The translations under genes were made by a program, and so were the position numbers. Positions 7,852-15,619 of a stretch of DNA of 64,000 nt are shown here, one piece after another; positions within the stretch are counted from its first letter, which is position 1; each line of letters begins with the position of its first letter. Below the pieces are notes generated by a model. The model was not told where the DNA came from. It searched no databases and saw only the letters and a list, made by a program, of their open reading frames with translations. Source of the stretch: JACPDI01 sp035463475 (GTDB taxonomy: Bacteria; Acidobacteriota; Vicinamibacteria; Vicinamibacterales; 2-12-FULL-66-21); assembly GCA_035463475.1 (NCBI GenBank), contig DATHTE010000120.1, forward strand, positions 19,702 to 83,701, read 5' to 3'.

Positions 7852-8556
7852 ATGGCACGAAGTCTGTCCATCACCTGGCTCGGTCACGCGACGTTTATCC
7901 TGACCAGTCCCGGCGGCAAGCGCATCGTTACCGATCCCTGGCTCGAGGGAAATCCCTCCTGTCCCGAGTCGATGAAGAAGATCGAGCAGGCCGACCTGAT
8001 CCTGCTGTCTCACGGCCACTTCGATCACGTCGGGGACGCGGTGACCGTCGCGCGGGCCACGGGCGCGACCGTCGTCGGCATCTTCGAGTTGTGTGCGTGG
8101 CTCGAAGCCAAGGGTGTGAAGAACACGAGCCCCATGAACATCGGCGGCACGCAGAAGATCGGCGATATCTCGGTCACGATGACGATGGCGCTGCACAGCA
8201 GCGGGACCGTGGAGGACGGACGGCCGGTGTACCTTGGCGAGCCGGCGGGCTACGTCATCTCCTTCGAGGATGGCGTTCGAGCGTATTTCGCGGGCGACAC
8301 TGCGCTGTTCAGTGACATGCGTCTCATCAAGGACCTCTACGCGCCGCAGATCGCCTTTCTCCCGATCGGCGATCACTTCACGATGGGACCAGACGCGGCG
8401 GCGCGCGCCTGCGAGATGCTCGGGGTGAAGCAGGTCGTCCCAATGCACTGGGGCACGTTCCCGCTCCTGACAGGCACACCGGAGCGGCTGAAACAACTGG
8501 TGGAGCCGCTCGGCCTCCAGGTGCTGGCGCTGAAGCCGGGGCAGACGGCCCAGTAA
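7852..8556 (+). CDS. UPF0173-type metal-dependent hydrolase (metallo-beta-lactamase fold)
   Basis: A 234-residue cytoplasmic protein of the YtkL/UPF0173 group. The N-terminus (ITWLGHATF) and metal ligands HGHFDH (54-59) match; AGDTALFSDM and PMHWGTFP supply later ligands. Substrate of the family is not established. The ATG at 7852 is supported by GGAGG six bases upstream and by a TAGGAT box at about 7826. The stop codon TAA shares its final A with the first unit of a heptamer array that leads into pheA. Confidence 0.87.
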   Translation: MARSLSITWLGHATFILTSPGGKRIVTDPWLEGNPSCPESMKKIEQADLILLSHGHFDHVGDAVTVARATGATVVGIFELCAWLEAKGVKNTSPMNIGGTQKIGDISVTMTMALHSSGTVEDGRPVYLGEPAGYVISFEDGVRAYFAGDTALFSDMRLIKDLYAPQIAFLPIGDHFTMGPDAAARACEMLGVKQVVPMHWGTFPLLTGTPERLKQLVEPLGLQVLALKPGQTAQ

Positions 8557-8618
8557 TGCCGAATGCCGAATGCCGAATGCCGAAGGCCGAATGCCAAAAG
8601 CCGAAGGGCGAATGCCGA
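8556..8618. repeat. ATGCCGA heptamer array joining a stop codon to the pheA start codon
   Basis: Nine consecutive 7-bp units in perfect register: four exact ATGCCGA, four degenerate (AGGCCGA, ATGCCAA, AAGCCGA, AGGGCGA) and a final ATGCCGA at 8612-8618. The first unit begins at the last base of the upstream stop codon, and the last unit supplies the pheA start codon and its second codon. Confidence 0.85.
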
Positions 8619-9442
8619 ACGTCGTGCAGATTGCATTTCAGGGTGAGCCGGGGGCGTACAGCGAGGCGGCGGCGCTGCGGCTCCGGCCGGACGCGGAGAC
8701 GCTGGCGCAGCCCACCTTCGAGCACGTCTTCGAGTGCGTCGCCGCGGGCCGCGCCAGCCACGGCATCCTGCCGGTTGAAAACTCGATCGCGGGCAGCATC
8801 CACCGGAACTACGACCTGCTGGTCGATCACGAGCTGCCGATCGTCTCCGAGGTGGAGCTGCCGGTGGTGCACCACCTGATGGCGCTTCCCGGCGTGCGCG
8901 AAGCCGACGTGCGGCGCGTGTTCTCGCATCCGCAGGCGCTCGCCCAGTGCGAGCGCTTCCTGCGCCGCCTGCCGGGGGTGGAGCTCGTCGCGACCTACGA
9001 CACGGCGGGCAGCGCCCGGATGATCCGGGACGAGGGGCTGCGCGACGCGGCGGCGGTCGCGTCGGCGCGCGCGGCGGAACTGTTCGGGCTGACGACGCTG
9101 CACGCCGGCATCCAGGACTTCGAGGACAACATCACGCGCTTCGTCGTCATCTCGCGCGACAGCGAGCCGCTCGGGCCCCCCACCAAGACGAGCATCGTCT
9201 TCGCGTTGCCGAACGCGCCAGGCGCGCTGTTCAAGGCACTGAGCGTGTTCGCGTTGCGCGACATCGATCTGACGAAGCTCGAGTCGCGCCCGCTCCGCGG
9301 CAAGCCGTGGGAGTATCTGTTCTACGTGGATTTGGCCATCGCGCGGGAAGATCCCGCGTGCGTGCGTGCCCTGGCACACCTGTCGGAGTTCGCGAAGTGG
9401 GTCCGCACTCTCGGCACGTACCCGCGCTGGACGGGATCCTGA
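8612..9442 (+). CDS. pheA: Prephenate dehydratase with ACT regulatory domain
   Basis: Converts prephenate to phenylpyruvate in phenylalanine synthesis. Catalytic-domain motifs: FQGEPGAYSEAA at residues 9-20, LPVENSIAGS, and NITRFVVI (the conserved Thr-Arg-Phe). The C-terminal ACT domain (TSIVFALPNAPGALFKAL, then KLESRPLRGKPWEY) would bind phenylalanine for feedback control. 276 residues and no chorismate mutase domain, so a monofunctional enzyme. The ATG at 8612 is the last unit of a heptamer array; in-frame ATGs further upstream in the array (8570 and 8591) would only add repeat-encoded residues. No good ribosome-binding site is visible beyond AGGG. Confidence 0.93.
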   Translation: MPNVVQIAFQGEPGAYSEAAALRLRPDAETLAQPTFEHVFECVAAGRASHGILPVENSIAGSIHRNYDLLVDHELPIVSEVELPVVHHLMALPGVREADVRRVFSHPQALAQCERFLRRLPGVELVATYDTAGSARMIRDEGLRDAAAVASARAAELFGLTTLHAGIQDFEDNITRFVVISRDSEPLGPPTKTSIVFALPNAPGALFKALSVFALRDIDLTKLESRPLRGKPWEYLFYVDLAIAREDPACVRALAHLSEFAKWVRTLGTYPRWTGS

Positions 9443-9448
9443 ACCCTG

Positions 9449-9916
9449 CTACCGCGGCAGCGTGCCCAACAGCTTCCGTCCGAAGCGGTGCACGCGATGA
9501 AACACCTGCGCCGGTTCGGCGAACATCAGCACGCACTCGCCGGCGACCGCGGAAATGCCCTCGCGATCGCAAAGGTCCAGGGCCGCGGGCGATTCCGCAC
9601 CCTGCTGCAGCCAGACTCGCCGGATCCCGGCGGCGGCAGCATCGCGCACGACCGACGCGGCCTCCGACGGCGGCACCATGATCACCGCGCCCTCGACCGG
9701 CTGCGGCAACGCCGTCAGGCTCGGATAGCACCGATCCCCTTCGATCGATTCGGCGTGTGGATTCACGGGAATAAGGGTGTAGCCCTTGGCGCGCAGGTCG
9801 CGGTAGGCCATGTTCGCGAACTTCTTGCTGTTCCGCGAGGCGCCGACGAAGGCGAGCGTGCGGAGCGCGAAGAACTCGCGGACGTATGTGGCGGAGGAAC
9901 GGCGGAGACGCGGCAT
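9449..9916 (-). CDS. CoA-binding (YccU-like) protein
   Basis: A 155-residue Rossmann-fold protein of the CoA-binding domain family. Visible are LAFVGASRNSKKFANMAYRDLRAKGYTLIPVNP for the nucleotide-binding half and later EGAVIMVPPSEAASVV and VWLQQGAES. These match the succinyl-CoA-synthetase alpha-like CoA-binding fold, but single-domain members have no proven reaction. Start placed at the ATG 9916 rather than the GTG at 9949, because TAGAAT ends only two bases before that GTG, which would leave it outside the transcript. Convergent with pheA. Confidence 0.8.
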   Translation of the reverse strand: MPRLRRSSATYVREFFALRTLAFVGASRNSKKFANMAYRDLRAKGYTLIPVNPHAESIEGDRCYPSLTALPQPVEGAVIMVPPSEAASVVRDAAAAGIRRVWLQQGAESPAALDLCDREGISAVAGECVLMFAEPAQVFHRVHRFGRKLLGTLPR

Positions 9917-9963
9917 TCGACTGCCTCGCTTTCTCGCGTCCCCCGCCACCTATTCTATCCGAC

Positions 9964-12240
9964 CTACATCTCCTGCTCGTGGACGGCAGCCGTCTGCGGC
10001 GCGGCTGCGCCGGCAGCCGGCCGCCCCTCCTCGCCGCGCGCGAGGGGAAGCGCCACGGTGAAGGTCGCCCCCTCCCCAGTGCCGCCGCTGCGGACGTGGA
10101 TGGTGCCGCCGTGCGCTTCGACGAGCTGCCGGGCAATGGACAGGCCGAGGCCCACCCCGTCGTGCGTTCGGGTGGCCGTGGACTCCCCCTGGCGGAATCG
10201 CTCGAACACGTGAGGCAGGAAGTCCGGATGGATGCCCGCGCCGGTGTCCCGGACGCTCACCTCGATGAGGTCGCCCGCGAGCGCCGCGCGCATTTCGACA
10301 AAACCGCCCGCGGGAGTGAACTTCAGCGCGTTGCCGAGCAGGTTGAGGAATACTTGCTCAAGGCGCCGCATGTCGCCGATGACCACGGCCGGCGGAACGT
10401 CGCCATGCCGGAGCTCGACTCCCTTCGCGGCAGCGACCGGCACGACCGCTTCCAGCGCGCCGCGCAGCAGGTCGCGGACGTTGAGCCGCTGGCGGTCGAG
10501 CGTCAGCCGTCCGGCGGTGATCCGCGAGAAGTCGAGCAGATCGTCGATGAGCCGCGCCTGCCGTTCGGCGTTCTCGCGGATCGCCTGGAGCGCCCGCGTG
10601 GCGACCGCGCCGTCAATCGCGGGCTTCTGGAGGATCGACGTCCAGCCCAGGATCGAGGTCAGCGGCGTCCGCAACTCGTGCGAAACGATCGACAGGAAGT
10701 CGTCTTTCAACCGGTTCGCCGTCTCCGCCTCGGCGCGGGCGCGCTGCGCGGTTTCGTAGAGGCGCGCGCGGTCGAGCGCCTGCGCGCAGTGTTGCGCGAC
10801 CGAGATGAGCAGCGCTTCGTACTCCTCGTCGAAGCTCACGGGGACGGTGAAATGGAACGACAGCACGCCAATCGCCTGGCCCTCGACCACCAGCGGGAGC
10901 ACCGCCGCCGAGGCGTAGCCCCCGTCGGCCGCGGCCGGCGCTGATCGCCAGTAGCGCTGCTGCAGATCGTCGAACGTCTTGACGAACACCGGCGTCCGTG
11001 ACTGCACCGCGTCGGTGGCGCACCATCCCGGCGTGACCGGTATCCGCACGCCCACGTTGTCCGGCGGTTCGGCGTACAGCGTTTCGAGCACCGTGCCGTC
11101 CTCGACGAGCCGCGCCACGTCGGCGGCCGTCGCGCCCACGGCCGTCCGCCCGCGGTGCACCACCGCCTTCGCCACGGCCTGGACCGTCACCGCCTCCGAC
11201 AGGGCCGCCGTGAGCGAGTGCAGGCGGCTGGTGCGCGCGGCGAGCGCGCGATAGCGGGTCTCGCTCGTGCGAAGGGCCTGTTCGATCTTCAACCGCTCCT
11301 CGAGCTCGTCGTCGGCGCGCACGCGCAGTCGCTCGGCTTCCTCGCGAGCGCGCTCGGCGAACTCGTACTGGCGCGTGCGCTCAATCGCCTGCGCGCCGCG
11401 CCAGCCGAGCTGCGTGAGAAACTCGCGATCGTCGGGGCTGAACGTCCGCTCGTCCTGGAAATCGAGGCGCAGGATGGCGACGACGCCCGAGGCGCCGACG
11501 AGCGGCAGGGCGATCATGGCCGGATGCCCAGGCAGGGACTGCCGCGCCGCATCGTCGCCGTACTCGGTGCGCCACGCGACCTCCGACTCCAGGATGACCG
11601 GCGCCCGGCGCTGCAGCGCGTCACCGAGCGGACCGCCACCATCGAGCGGTACGGCTTGCAGCGAACCGTGCAGATCGGCCGGATACCCGATCGCGCGGCT
11701 GAGCTCGAAGGCGGTGCCCGTCTCGTTCAGCAGCAGCAGGGAAGCGGCGGGAGCGCGGAGCCAGTGCGCGGCCTCCTGTACGCACGCCTCGACGGCTGCC
11801 GACCGGCGGGTCGCCTTCGCGAGCGCCGCCGTGAGCTGCTCGAGCCGGTCGGCCTGCAGGGCAGCCCGCGTGGCGGCGATCTGCTCCGCCTCCTTGCGTC
11901 GGCGCACGCGATGCATCCGTTCCGCGAGGATGGTCATCGGCAGCCACGCCGCGAAGAAGCCGGACAACGCGAGCGCCTGACCGAGACTGTCAAAGTGAAA
12001 CAGGTCGCCGGGACCGAGCAGGTAGTAGTCGCTGGCGACTCCCGCGAGCAGGAGCGCGAGCGCGCCCGCACGGAAACCGCCGATCAGCGCGCTGAGCGCC
12101 ACAGCCGGAGAGAAGGCGAAGAACAGGAAGCCCGTGCTGGCGCGAGCCAGCCAGAGTTCCAGCCAGAGCGCCACCCCAACGAACAAGGGAACCAGGGTGA
12201 ACGTGAGCACCGGACGTACGGACGAGCTGAACGACAGCAT
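9964..12240 (-). CDS. KdpD-type (DUF4118) membrane histidine kinase with two GAF domains
   Basis: A 758-residue sensor kinase. Order: four short membrane helices of the DUF4118/KdpD type (residues about 10-110), a coiled segment, GAF domain 1 (about 150-290), a second coiled linker, GAF domain 2 (about 340-490), HisKA with SHELRTPL (phospho-acceptor His about 521), and HATPase with DTGAGI and GVGLGLSIARQLVEAHGG. The extreme C-terminus is a low-complexity Ala/Pro tail. No response regulator or potassium-transport gene is adjacent, so partner and signal are unknown. Domain assignment is firm; function is not. Confidence 0.9.
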   Translation of the reverse strand: MLSFSSSVRPVLTFTLVPLFVGVALWLELWLARASTGFLFFAFSPAVALSALIGGFRAGALALLLAGVASDYYLLGPGDLFHFDSLGQALALSGFFAAWLPMTILAERMHRVRRRKEAEQIAATRAALQADRLEQLTAALAKATRRSAAVEACVQEAAHWLRAPAASLLLLNETGTAFELSRAIGYPADLHGSLQAVPLDGGGPLGDALQRRAPVILESEVAWRTEYGDDAARQSLPGHPAMIALPLVGASGVVAILRLDFQDERTFSPDDREFLTQLGWRGAQAIERTRQYEFAERAREEAERLRVRADDELEERLKIEQALRTSETRYRALAARTSRLHSLTAALSEAVTVQAVAKAVVHRGRTAVGATAADVARLVEDGTVLETLYAEPPDNVGVRIPVTPGWCATDAVQSRTPVFVKTFDDLQQRYWRSAPAAADGGYASAAVLPLVVEGQAIGVLSFHFTVPVSFDEEYEALLISVAQHCAQALDRARLYETAQRARAEAETANRLKDDFLSIVSHELRTPLTSILGWTSILQKPAIDGAVATRALQAIRENAERQARLIDDLLDFSRITAGRLTLDRQRLNVRDLLRGALEAVVPVAAAKGVELRHGDVPPAVVIGDMRRLEQVFLNLLGNALKFTPAGGFVEMRAALAGDLIEVSVRDTGAGIHPDFLPHVFERFRQGESTATRTHDGVGLGLSIARQLVEAHGGTIHVRSGGTGEGATFTVALPLARGEEGRPAAGAAAPQTAAVHEQEM

Positions 12241-12306
12241 GAGAGTCGGAGTCGAGATTGCCGGGGGAGCTGACGAGGCAACCTCTCCTGAAGAAGCCGA
12301 GGCGCG

Positions 12307-12312
12307 ATTATA
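12307..12312 (-). promoter_or_regulatory. -10 element for the KdpD-type kinase gene
   Basis: A perfect TATAAT on the minus strand, followed by CGCGCC, 66 nt upstream of the kinase start. The TATAATCGCG context is shared with the promoters at 21343 and 38227. No convincing -35 is visible. Confidence 0.45.
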
Positions 12313-12336
12313 GCAGCCCGGGATGGGACCTGTGGC

Positions 12337-13080
12337 TCAATCGGACACGGCGAGTTCTCCTGGTTTTACGGGCCGCGTGCGCGGCAGCGCGCCGCGGCTC
12401 GACAGTACGGCAACCCATGCGCAGATGCCGACGAATACGACGAGCTTCGCGACGTCCGTGCCGCGCGACAGAGGCAGCACGCTCCACAACGCCCACAGCA
12501 CCGGTTGAGCGATGCACATCGCCCAGACACTGCCGTAGAAGAAGCGCCGTTCGTGTCCTTCACCCTTGGTGGAAGACCTCACACGCGGCAGGAGTCCCAG
12601 CGCCCCGAGCAGCAGGACCGCGGCGCACAGTGGAAAATACGCCGCGTCGTACATCTCCCGAAGCCGCCACGCTCCCGTCACGACCGCCCACAGGAGTCCC
12701 GCGAAGTTGAGGATGCCAAACGTCACGACGGCCGCCCAGGCGAAGGTGTAGCAGACGCGGCGGTAGAGCGGGTTCGGCTTGTCCTCGGTGAACCGGACGA
12801 TGTAGGGCGCCGGCTCCACTCCGGGCAGCCGGCCGCGCAGCCCCGCGATGCCTGTGCCGAGGAGAACCGCTCCCAGCCAGAGCGCCATGCGCGAGTCGAA
12901 GCCGCGCTCGAAGAGATCGAAGGTGAGGGGACCCGGCGTGATGAAAAACACCCAGATCCAGATCGGCCAGTGCGCGAGGCGATAAGGGACCGTGTTGCGA
13001 TCGCGAACGCGGCCGATCTCGGCCAGCTTACGAAGCTCCTGCCAGCGCGACGCGGCGCGTGAGGGGACGCCAGATTCCAT
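12337..13080 (-). CDS. Unrecognised polytopic membrane protein
   Basis: I do not recognise this family. The 247-residue product has a charged N-terminal ~40 residues, then about six hydrophobic segments (beginning PIWIWVFFITPG, ending KLVVFVGICAWVAVLSS) and a basic tail. A TATCAT box ends 9 nt before the ATG at 13080, so the mRNA is probably leaderless or nearly so. It sits between the kinase gene and boxR on the same strand as both, with only 7 bp to the end of boxR. Confidence 0.7.
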   Translation of the reverse strand: MESGVPSRAASRWQELRKLAEIGRVRDRNTVPYRLAHWPIWIWVFFITPGPLTFDLFERGFDSRMALWLGAVLLGTGIAGLRGRLPGVEPAPYIVRFTEDKPNPLYRRVCYTFAWAAVVTFGILNFAGLLWAVVTGAWRLREMYDAAYFPLCAAVLLLGALGLLPRVRSSTKGEGHERRFFYGSVWAMCIAQPVLWALWSVLPLSRGTDVAKLVVFVGICAWVAVLSSRGALPRTRPVKPGELAVSD

Positions 13081-13087
13081 CGGTGTC

Positions 13088-13846
13088 CTATGATACCGGA
13101 CGCCCGGCGTGCACGTCGGCCTCGACGGCGCGGACGACCTCCGCGATCGAACGGCCGGACGTGTCGATCGTCACGGTCGCCGCCGAGTAGAGCGGTTCGC
13201 GCGACGCGAGCAGCGACCGCAGATCCTTCATTGCCTGCGGATGGTCCGCCATCGGCCGCCGGTCTCCCTGTTTGACCACACGGTTCCAGTGATCTTCCGG
13301 GGCCGCCTTGAGCCACACCGTGATCGCCCGGCGTCGGAGGAGCGCGAAGGTCTCGCCCGCGGCGACGATCCCGCCGCCTGTGGCAATCACCATGGGTGCT
13401 CGGCTGTCGAGCAGCGCGCCGAGCGCCTCGCGTTCGAGGCGCCGATAGTACTCCTCGCCGTGCAGCGAGAAGATCTCGTTGAGCGACAGGTTCGCCGTTT
13501 CCTCGATGCGGCGGTCGAGCTCCACGAAGGGGAGCCGCAGGCGACGGGCGAGGCGGCGGCCGACGGTCGTCTTTCCGGCGCCGCGCAGCCCGAGCAGCGC
13601 GATCACGCCCGGACGCATCGGCTCGGCCCCTTCGGCGAGCAGCGCGGACGGCGAGGTGCCGAGCGCCGCGGCGAGCGCCGCGAGACGTCGGACGGAGATG
13701 TTCCCGTCACCCCCCTCGACCTGCACGAGAAACCGAAGGGACACGCCGGATTTCTCCGACAGCTCGCGCAGCGTCCAGCGGCGGGCGGTGCGCGCCGCGC
13801 GGAGGCGGCGGCCGAGCGCGGCGAGCAGGCGGTCGGCGTTCGCCAC
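13088..13846 (-). CDS. boxR: BoxR/BzdR-type regulator: HTH_3 domain fused to shikimate-kinase-like domain
   Basis: Predicted repressor of the benzoyl-CoA box genes. Residues about 8-70 form an XRE-type helix-turn-helix (WTLRELSEKSGVSLRFLVQVEGG), followed by a shikimate-kinase-like effector domain with P-loop GLRGAGKT and ATGGGIV. In BoxR and BzdR this domain binds benzoyl-CoA rather than shikimate. Divergent from boxC. A longer frame starts with GTG at 13867, but that start precedes the predicted transcription start. The GTG at 13846 lies 7 nt after TATAGT and is preferred; no ribosome-binding site exists for either. Confidence 0.9.
   Translation of the reverse strand: MANADRLLAALGRRLRAARTARRWTLRELSEKSGVSLRFLVQVEGGDGNISVRRLAALAAALGTSPSALLAEGAEPMRPGVIALLGLRGAGKTTVGRRLARRLRLPFVELDRRIEETANLSLNEIFSLHGEEYYRRLEREALGALLDSRAPMVIATGGGIVAAGETFALLRRRAITVWLKAAPEDHWNRVVKQGDRRPMADHPQAMKDLRSLLASREPLYSAATVTIDTSGRSIAEVVRAVEADVHAGRPVS
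13090..13095 (-). promoter_or_regulatory. -10 element for the unrecognised membrane-protein gene
   Basis: TATCAT on the minus strand ends 9 nt before the ATG at 13080. It lies between the boxR stop and the membrane-protein start. Confidence 0.4.
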
Positions 13847-13851
13847 GGCGT

Positions 13852-13893
13852 GCACTATAGCACTCACGGTTGTCGTTGTAAGCAGTATAGTGC
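13852..13893. promoter_or_regulatory. Candidate BoxR operator: GCACTATA / TATAGTGC inverted repeat
   Basis: A perfect 8-bp inverted repeat (13852-13859 and 13886-13893) with a 26-bp spacer. The left arm contains the boxR -10 (TATAGT on the minus strand, with TTACAA 16 bp upstream as -35). The right arm abuts the boxC -35. Binding at both arms would close both promoters. That BoxR binds here is inference. Confidence 0.55.
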
Positions 13894-13894
13894 C

Positions 13895-13924
13895 TTGACG
13901 CGGCGCCCGCCGTCGCGGTAGTCT
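13895..13924 (+). promoter_or_regulatory. Leaderless boxC promoter
   Basis: TTGACG (13895-13900), an 18-bp spacer and TAGTCT (13919-13924). The boxC ATG lies 8 nt after the -10, so the transcript should start at or within 1-2 nt of the start codon. Confidence 0.55.
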
Positions 13925-13932
13925 CAGGGGCT

Positions 13933-15603
13933 ATGGCAGCCGCGAGCCAGAGCACCCTACCCGCCCCTCGTGTCGACTTCGAGACCTCACCCGACAAGTA
14001 CCGCCACTGGAAACTCGCGTTCGACGGGCCCGTCGCGACGCTTTCCATGGATGTCACCGAAGACGCCGGGCTGTCGCCCGACTACCGCCTGAAGCTCAAC
14101 TCGTACGACCTCGGCGTCGACATCGAGCTGGCGGACGCGATCCAGCGGATCCGGTTCGAGCACCCGGAGGCCCACGCCGTCGTGCTCACCAGCCTGAAGG
14201 AGCGCATCTTCTGCGCCGGCGCCAATATCTACATGTTGCGCGGCTCGACGCACGGCTGGAAGGTGAACTTCTGCAAGTACACCAACGAGACGCGGCTGGC
14301 GATCGAAGACGCGAGCGAGCACTCGGGCATCAAGTTCCTGGCCGCGATCAACGGCATCTGCGCCGGCGGCGGGTACGAGCTGGCGCTCGCGTGCGACGAG
14401 ATCTTCCTCGTGGACGACGGGAACTCCGCGGTGAGCCTTCCGGAGACGCCCCTGCTCGGAGTGTTGCCGGGGACGGGCGGGCTGACGCGCGTCGTCGACA
14501 AGCGCAAGGTGCGCCGCGATCTCGCCGATTTCTTCAGCACGCTGACCGAGGGCGTCAAAGGCAAGCGTGCGGTCGAGTGGCGGCTGGCCGATGCCGTCCA
14601 CCCGACGAGCCGGTTCAGGGAGGCGGTGGAGGCGCGCGCGCGGGCGCTCGCGAACCTGTCCGATCGTCCGGCCAGCGGCCCGGGCATCCGGCTGAATCCC
14701 CTGAATCCCACCGTCAGCGACGACGCGATCACCTACTCCCTTGTGACGATGACGATCGATCGCGCGAAGCGGGTGGCGACGATTGTCGTGCGGGCGCCGG
14801 AGGAGCCGCAGCCTGACACGCCGCAGGCGATCGCGGTGATGGGCGACCGGTTCTGGGCGTTGCGCGCGTTCCGGGAGCTCGATGACGCGGTCCTGCGGCT
14901 GCGCATCAACGAGCCGGCGATCGGCACCGTGGTTTTCAAGACCGAGGGGGACCCGGCGGCCGTGCTCGCGTCCGACCGTACGCTCGCGAAGCACCAGGAC
15001 GACTGGCTCGTCCGGGAGATCGTGCACTTCATGAAGCGGGCGCTGAAGCGCGTGGATCTCACGTCGCGCAGCCTGTTCGCATTCATCGAGCCGGGCAGCG
15101 CCTTCGCGGGGTGCCTCTTCGAGCTGGCGCTCGCCGCCGACCGGAGCTATATGCTCGCCGACGAGGACCTGCAGAACACCATCGCGCTCTCGCCCATGAA
15201 TGCCGGGCTGCTCCCGATGAGCAACGGGCTCTCGCGCCTCCAGACGCGTTTCCTCGCCGATCCGTCCGCGGTGGACCGGGCGCTCGAGCACGACGGCGCG
15301 TTCGACGCGAAACAGGCGGAGGAGGCCGGGCTCGTCACCTTCGCGCCCGACGACATCGACTGGGAGGACGAGGTCCGGCAGGCGCTCGAGGCGCGCGCCG
15401 CGTTTTCGCCCGACGCGCTCACGGGCATGGAAGCGAACCTGCGGTTCGCCGGGCCGGAAACGCTCGAGACGAAGATCTTCGGGAGGCTCACCGCCTGGCA
15501 GAACTGGATCTTCCAGCGGCCGAACGCTGTGGGAGACAAGGGGGCGCTGACCTCGTACGGGACCGCGGGGGCCCGCGCGCAGTTCGACTGGAACCGGTGC
15601 TGA
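13933..15603 (+). CDS. boxC: Benzoyl-CoA-dihydrodiol (2,3-epoxybenzoyl-CoA) lyase BoxC
   Basis: Hydrolytic ring-opening enzyme of aerobic benzoyl-CoA degradation, forming 3,4-dehydroadipyl-CoA semialdehyde and formate from the epoxide. 556 residues with two crotonase-like halves: the first contains CAGANIYMLRGSTHGWKVNF and ICAGGGYELALACDEIFLVDD, the second FAGCLFELALAADRSYML. Length and sequence agree with BoxC of Azoarcus and Thauera. It precedes boxB by 16 bp, in the canonical boxC-boxB order, and is divergent from the BoxR-type regulator. The product ends FDWNRC. Confidence 0.95.
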   Translation: MAAASQSTLPAPRVDFETSPDKYRHWKLAFDGPVATLSMDVTEDAGLSPDYRLKLNSYDLGVDIELADAIQRIRFEHPEAHAVVLTSLKERIFCAGANIYMLRGSTHGWKVNFCKYTNETRLAIEDASEHSGIKFLAAINGICAGGGYELALACDEIFLVDDGNSAVSLPETPLLGVLPGTGGLTRVVDKRKVRRDLADFFSTLTEGVKGKRAVEWRLADAVHPTSRFREAVEARARALANLSDRPASGPGIRLNPLNPTVSDDAITYSLVTMTIDRAKRVATIVVRAPEEPQPDTPQAIAVMGDRFWALRAFRELDDAVLRLRINEPAIGTVVFKTEGDPAAVLASDRTLAKHQDDWLVREIVHFMKRALKRVDLTSRSLFAFIEPGSAFAGCLFELALAADRSYMLADEDLQNTIALSPMNAGLLPMSNGLSRLQTRFLADPSAVDRALEHDGAFDAKQAEEAGLVTFAPDDIDWEDEVRQALEARAAFSPDALTGMEANLRFAGPETLETKIFGRLTAWQNWIFQRPNAVGDKGALTSYGTAGARAQFDWNRC

Positions 15604-15619
15604 ACCTGGGGGGACGGAC

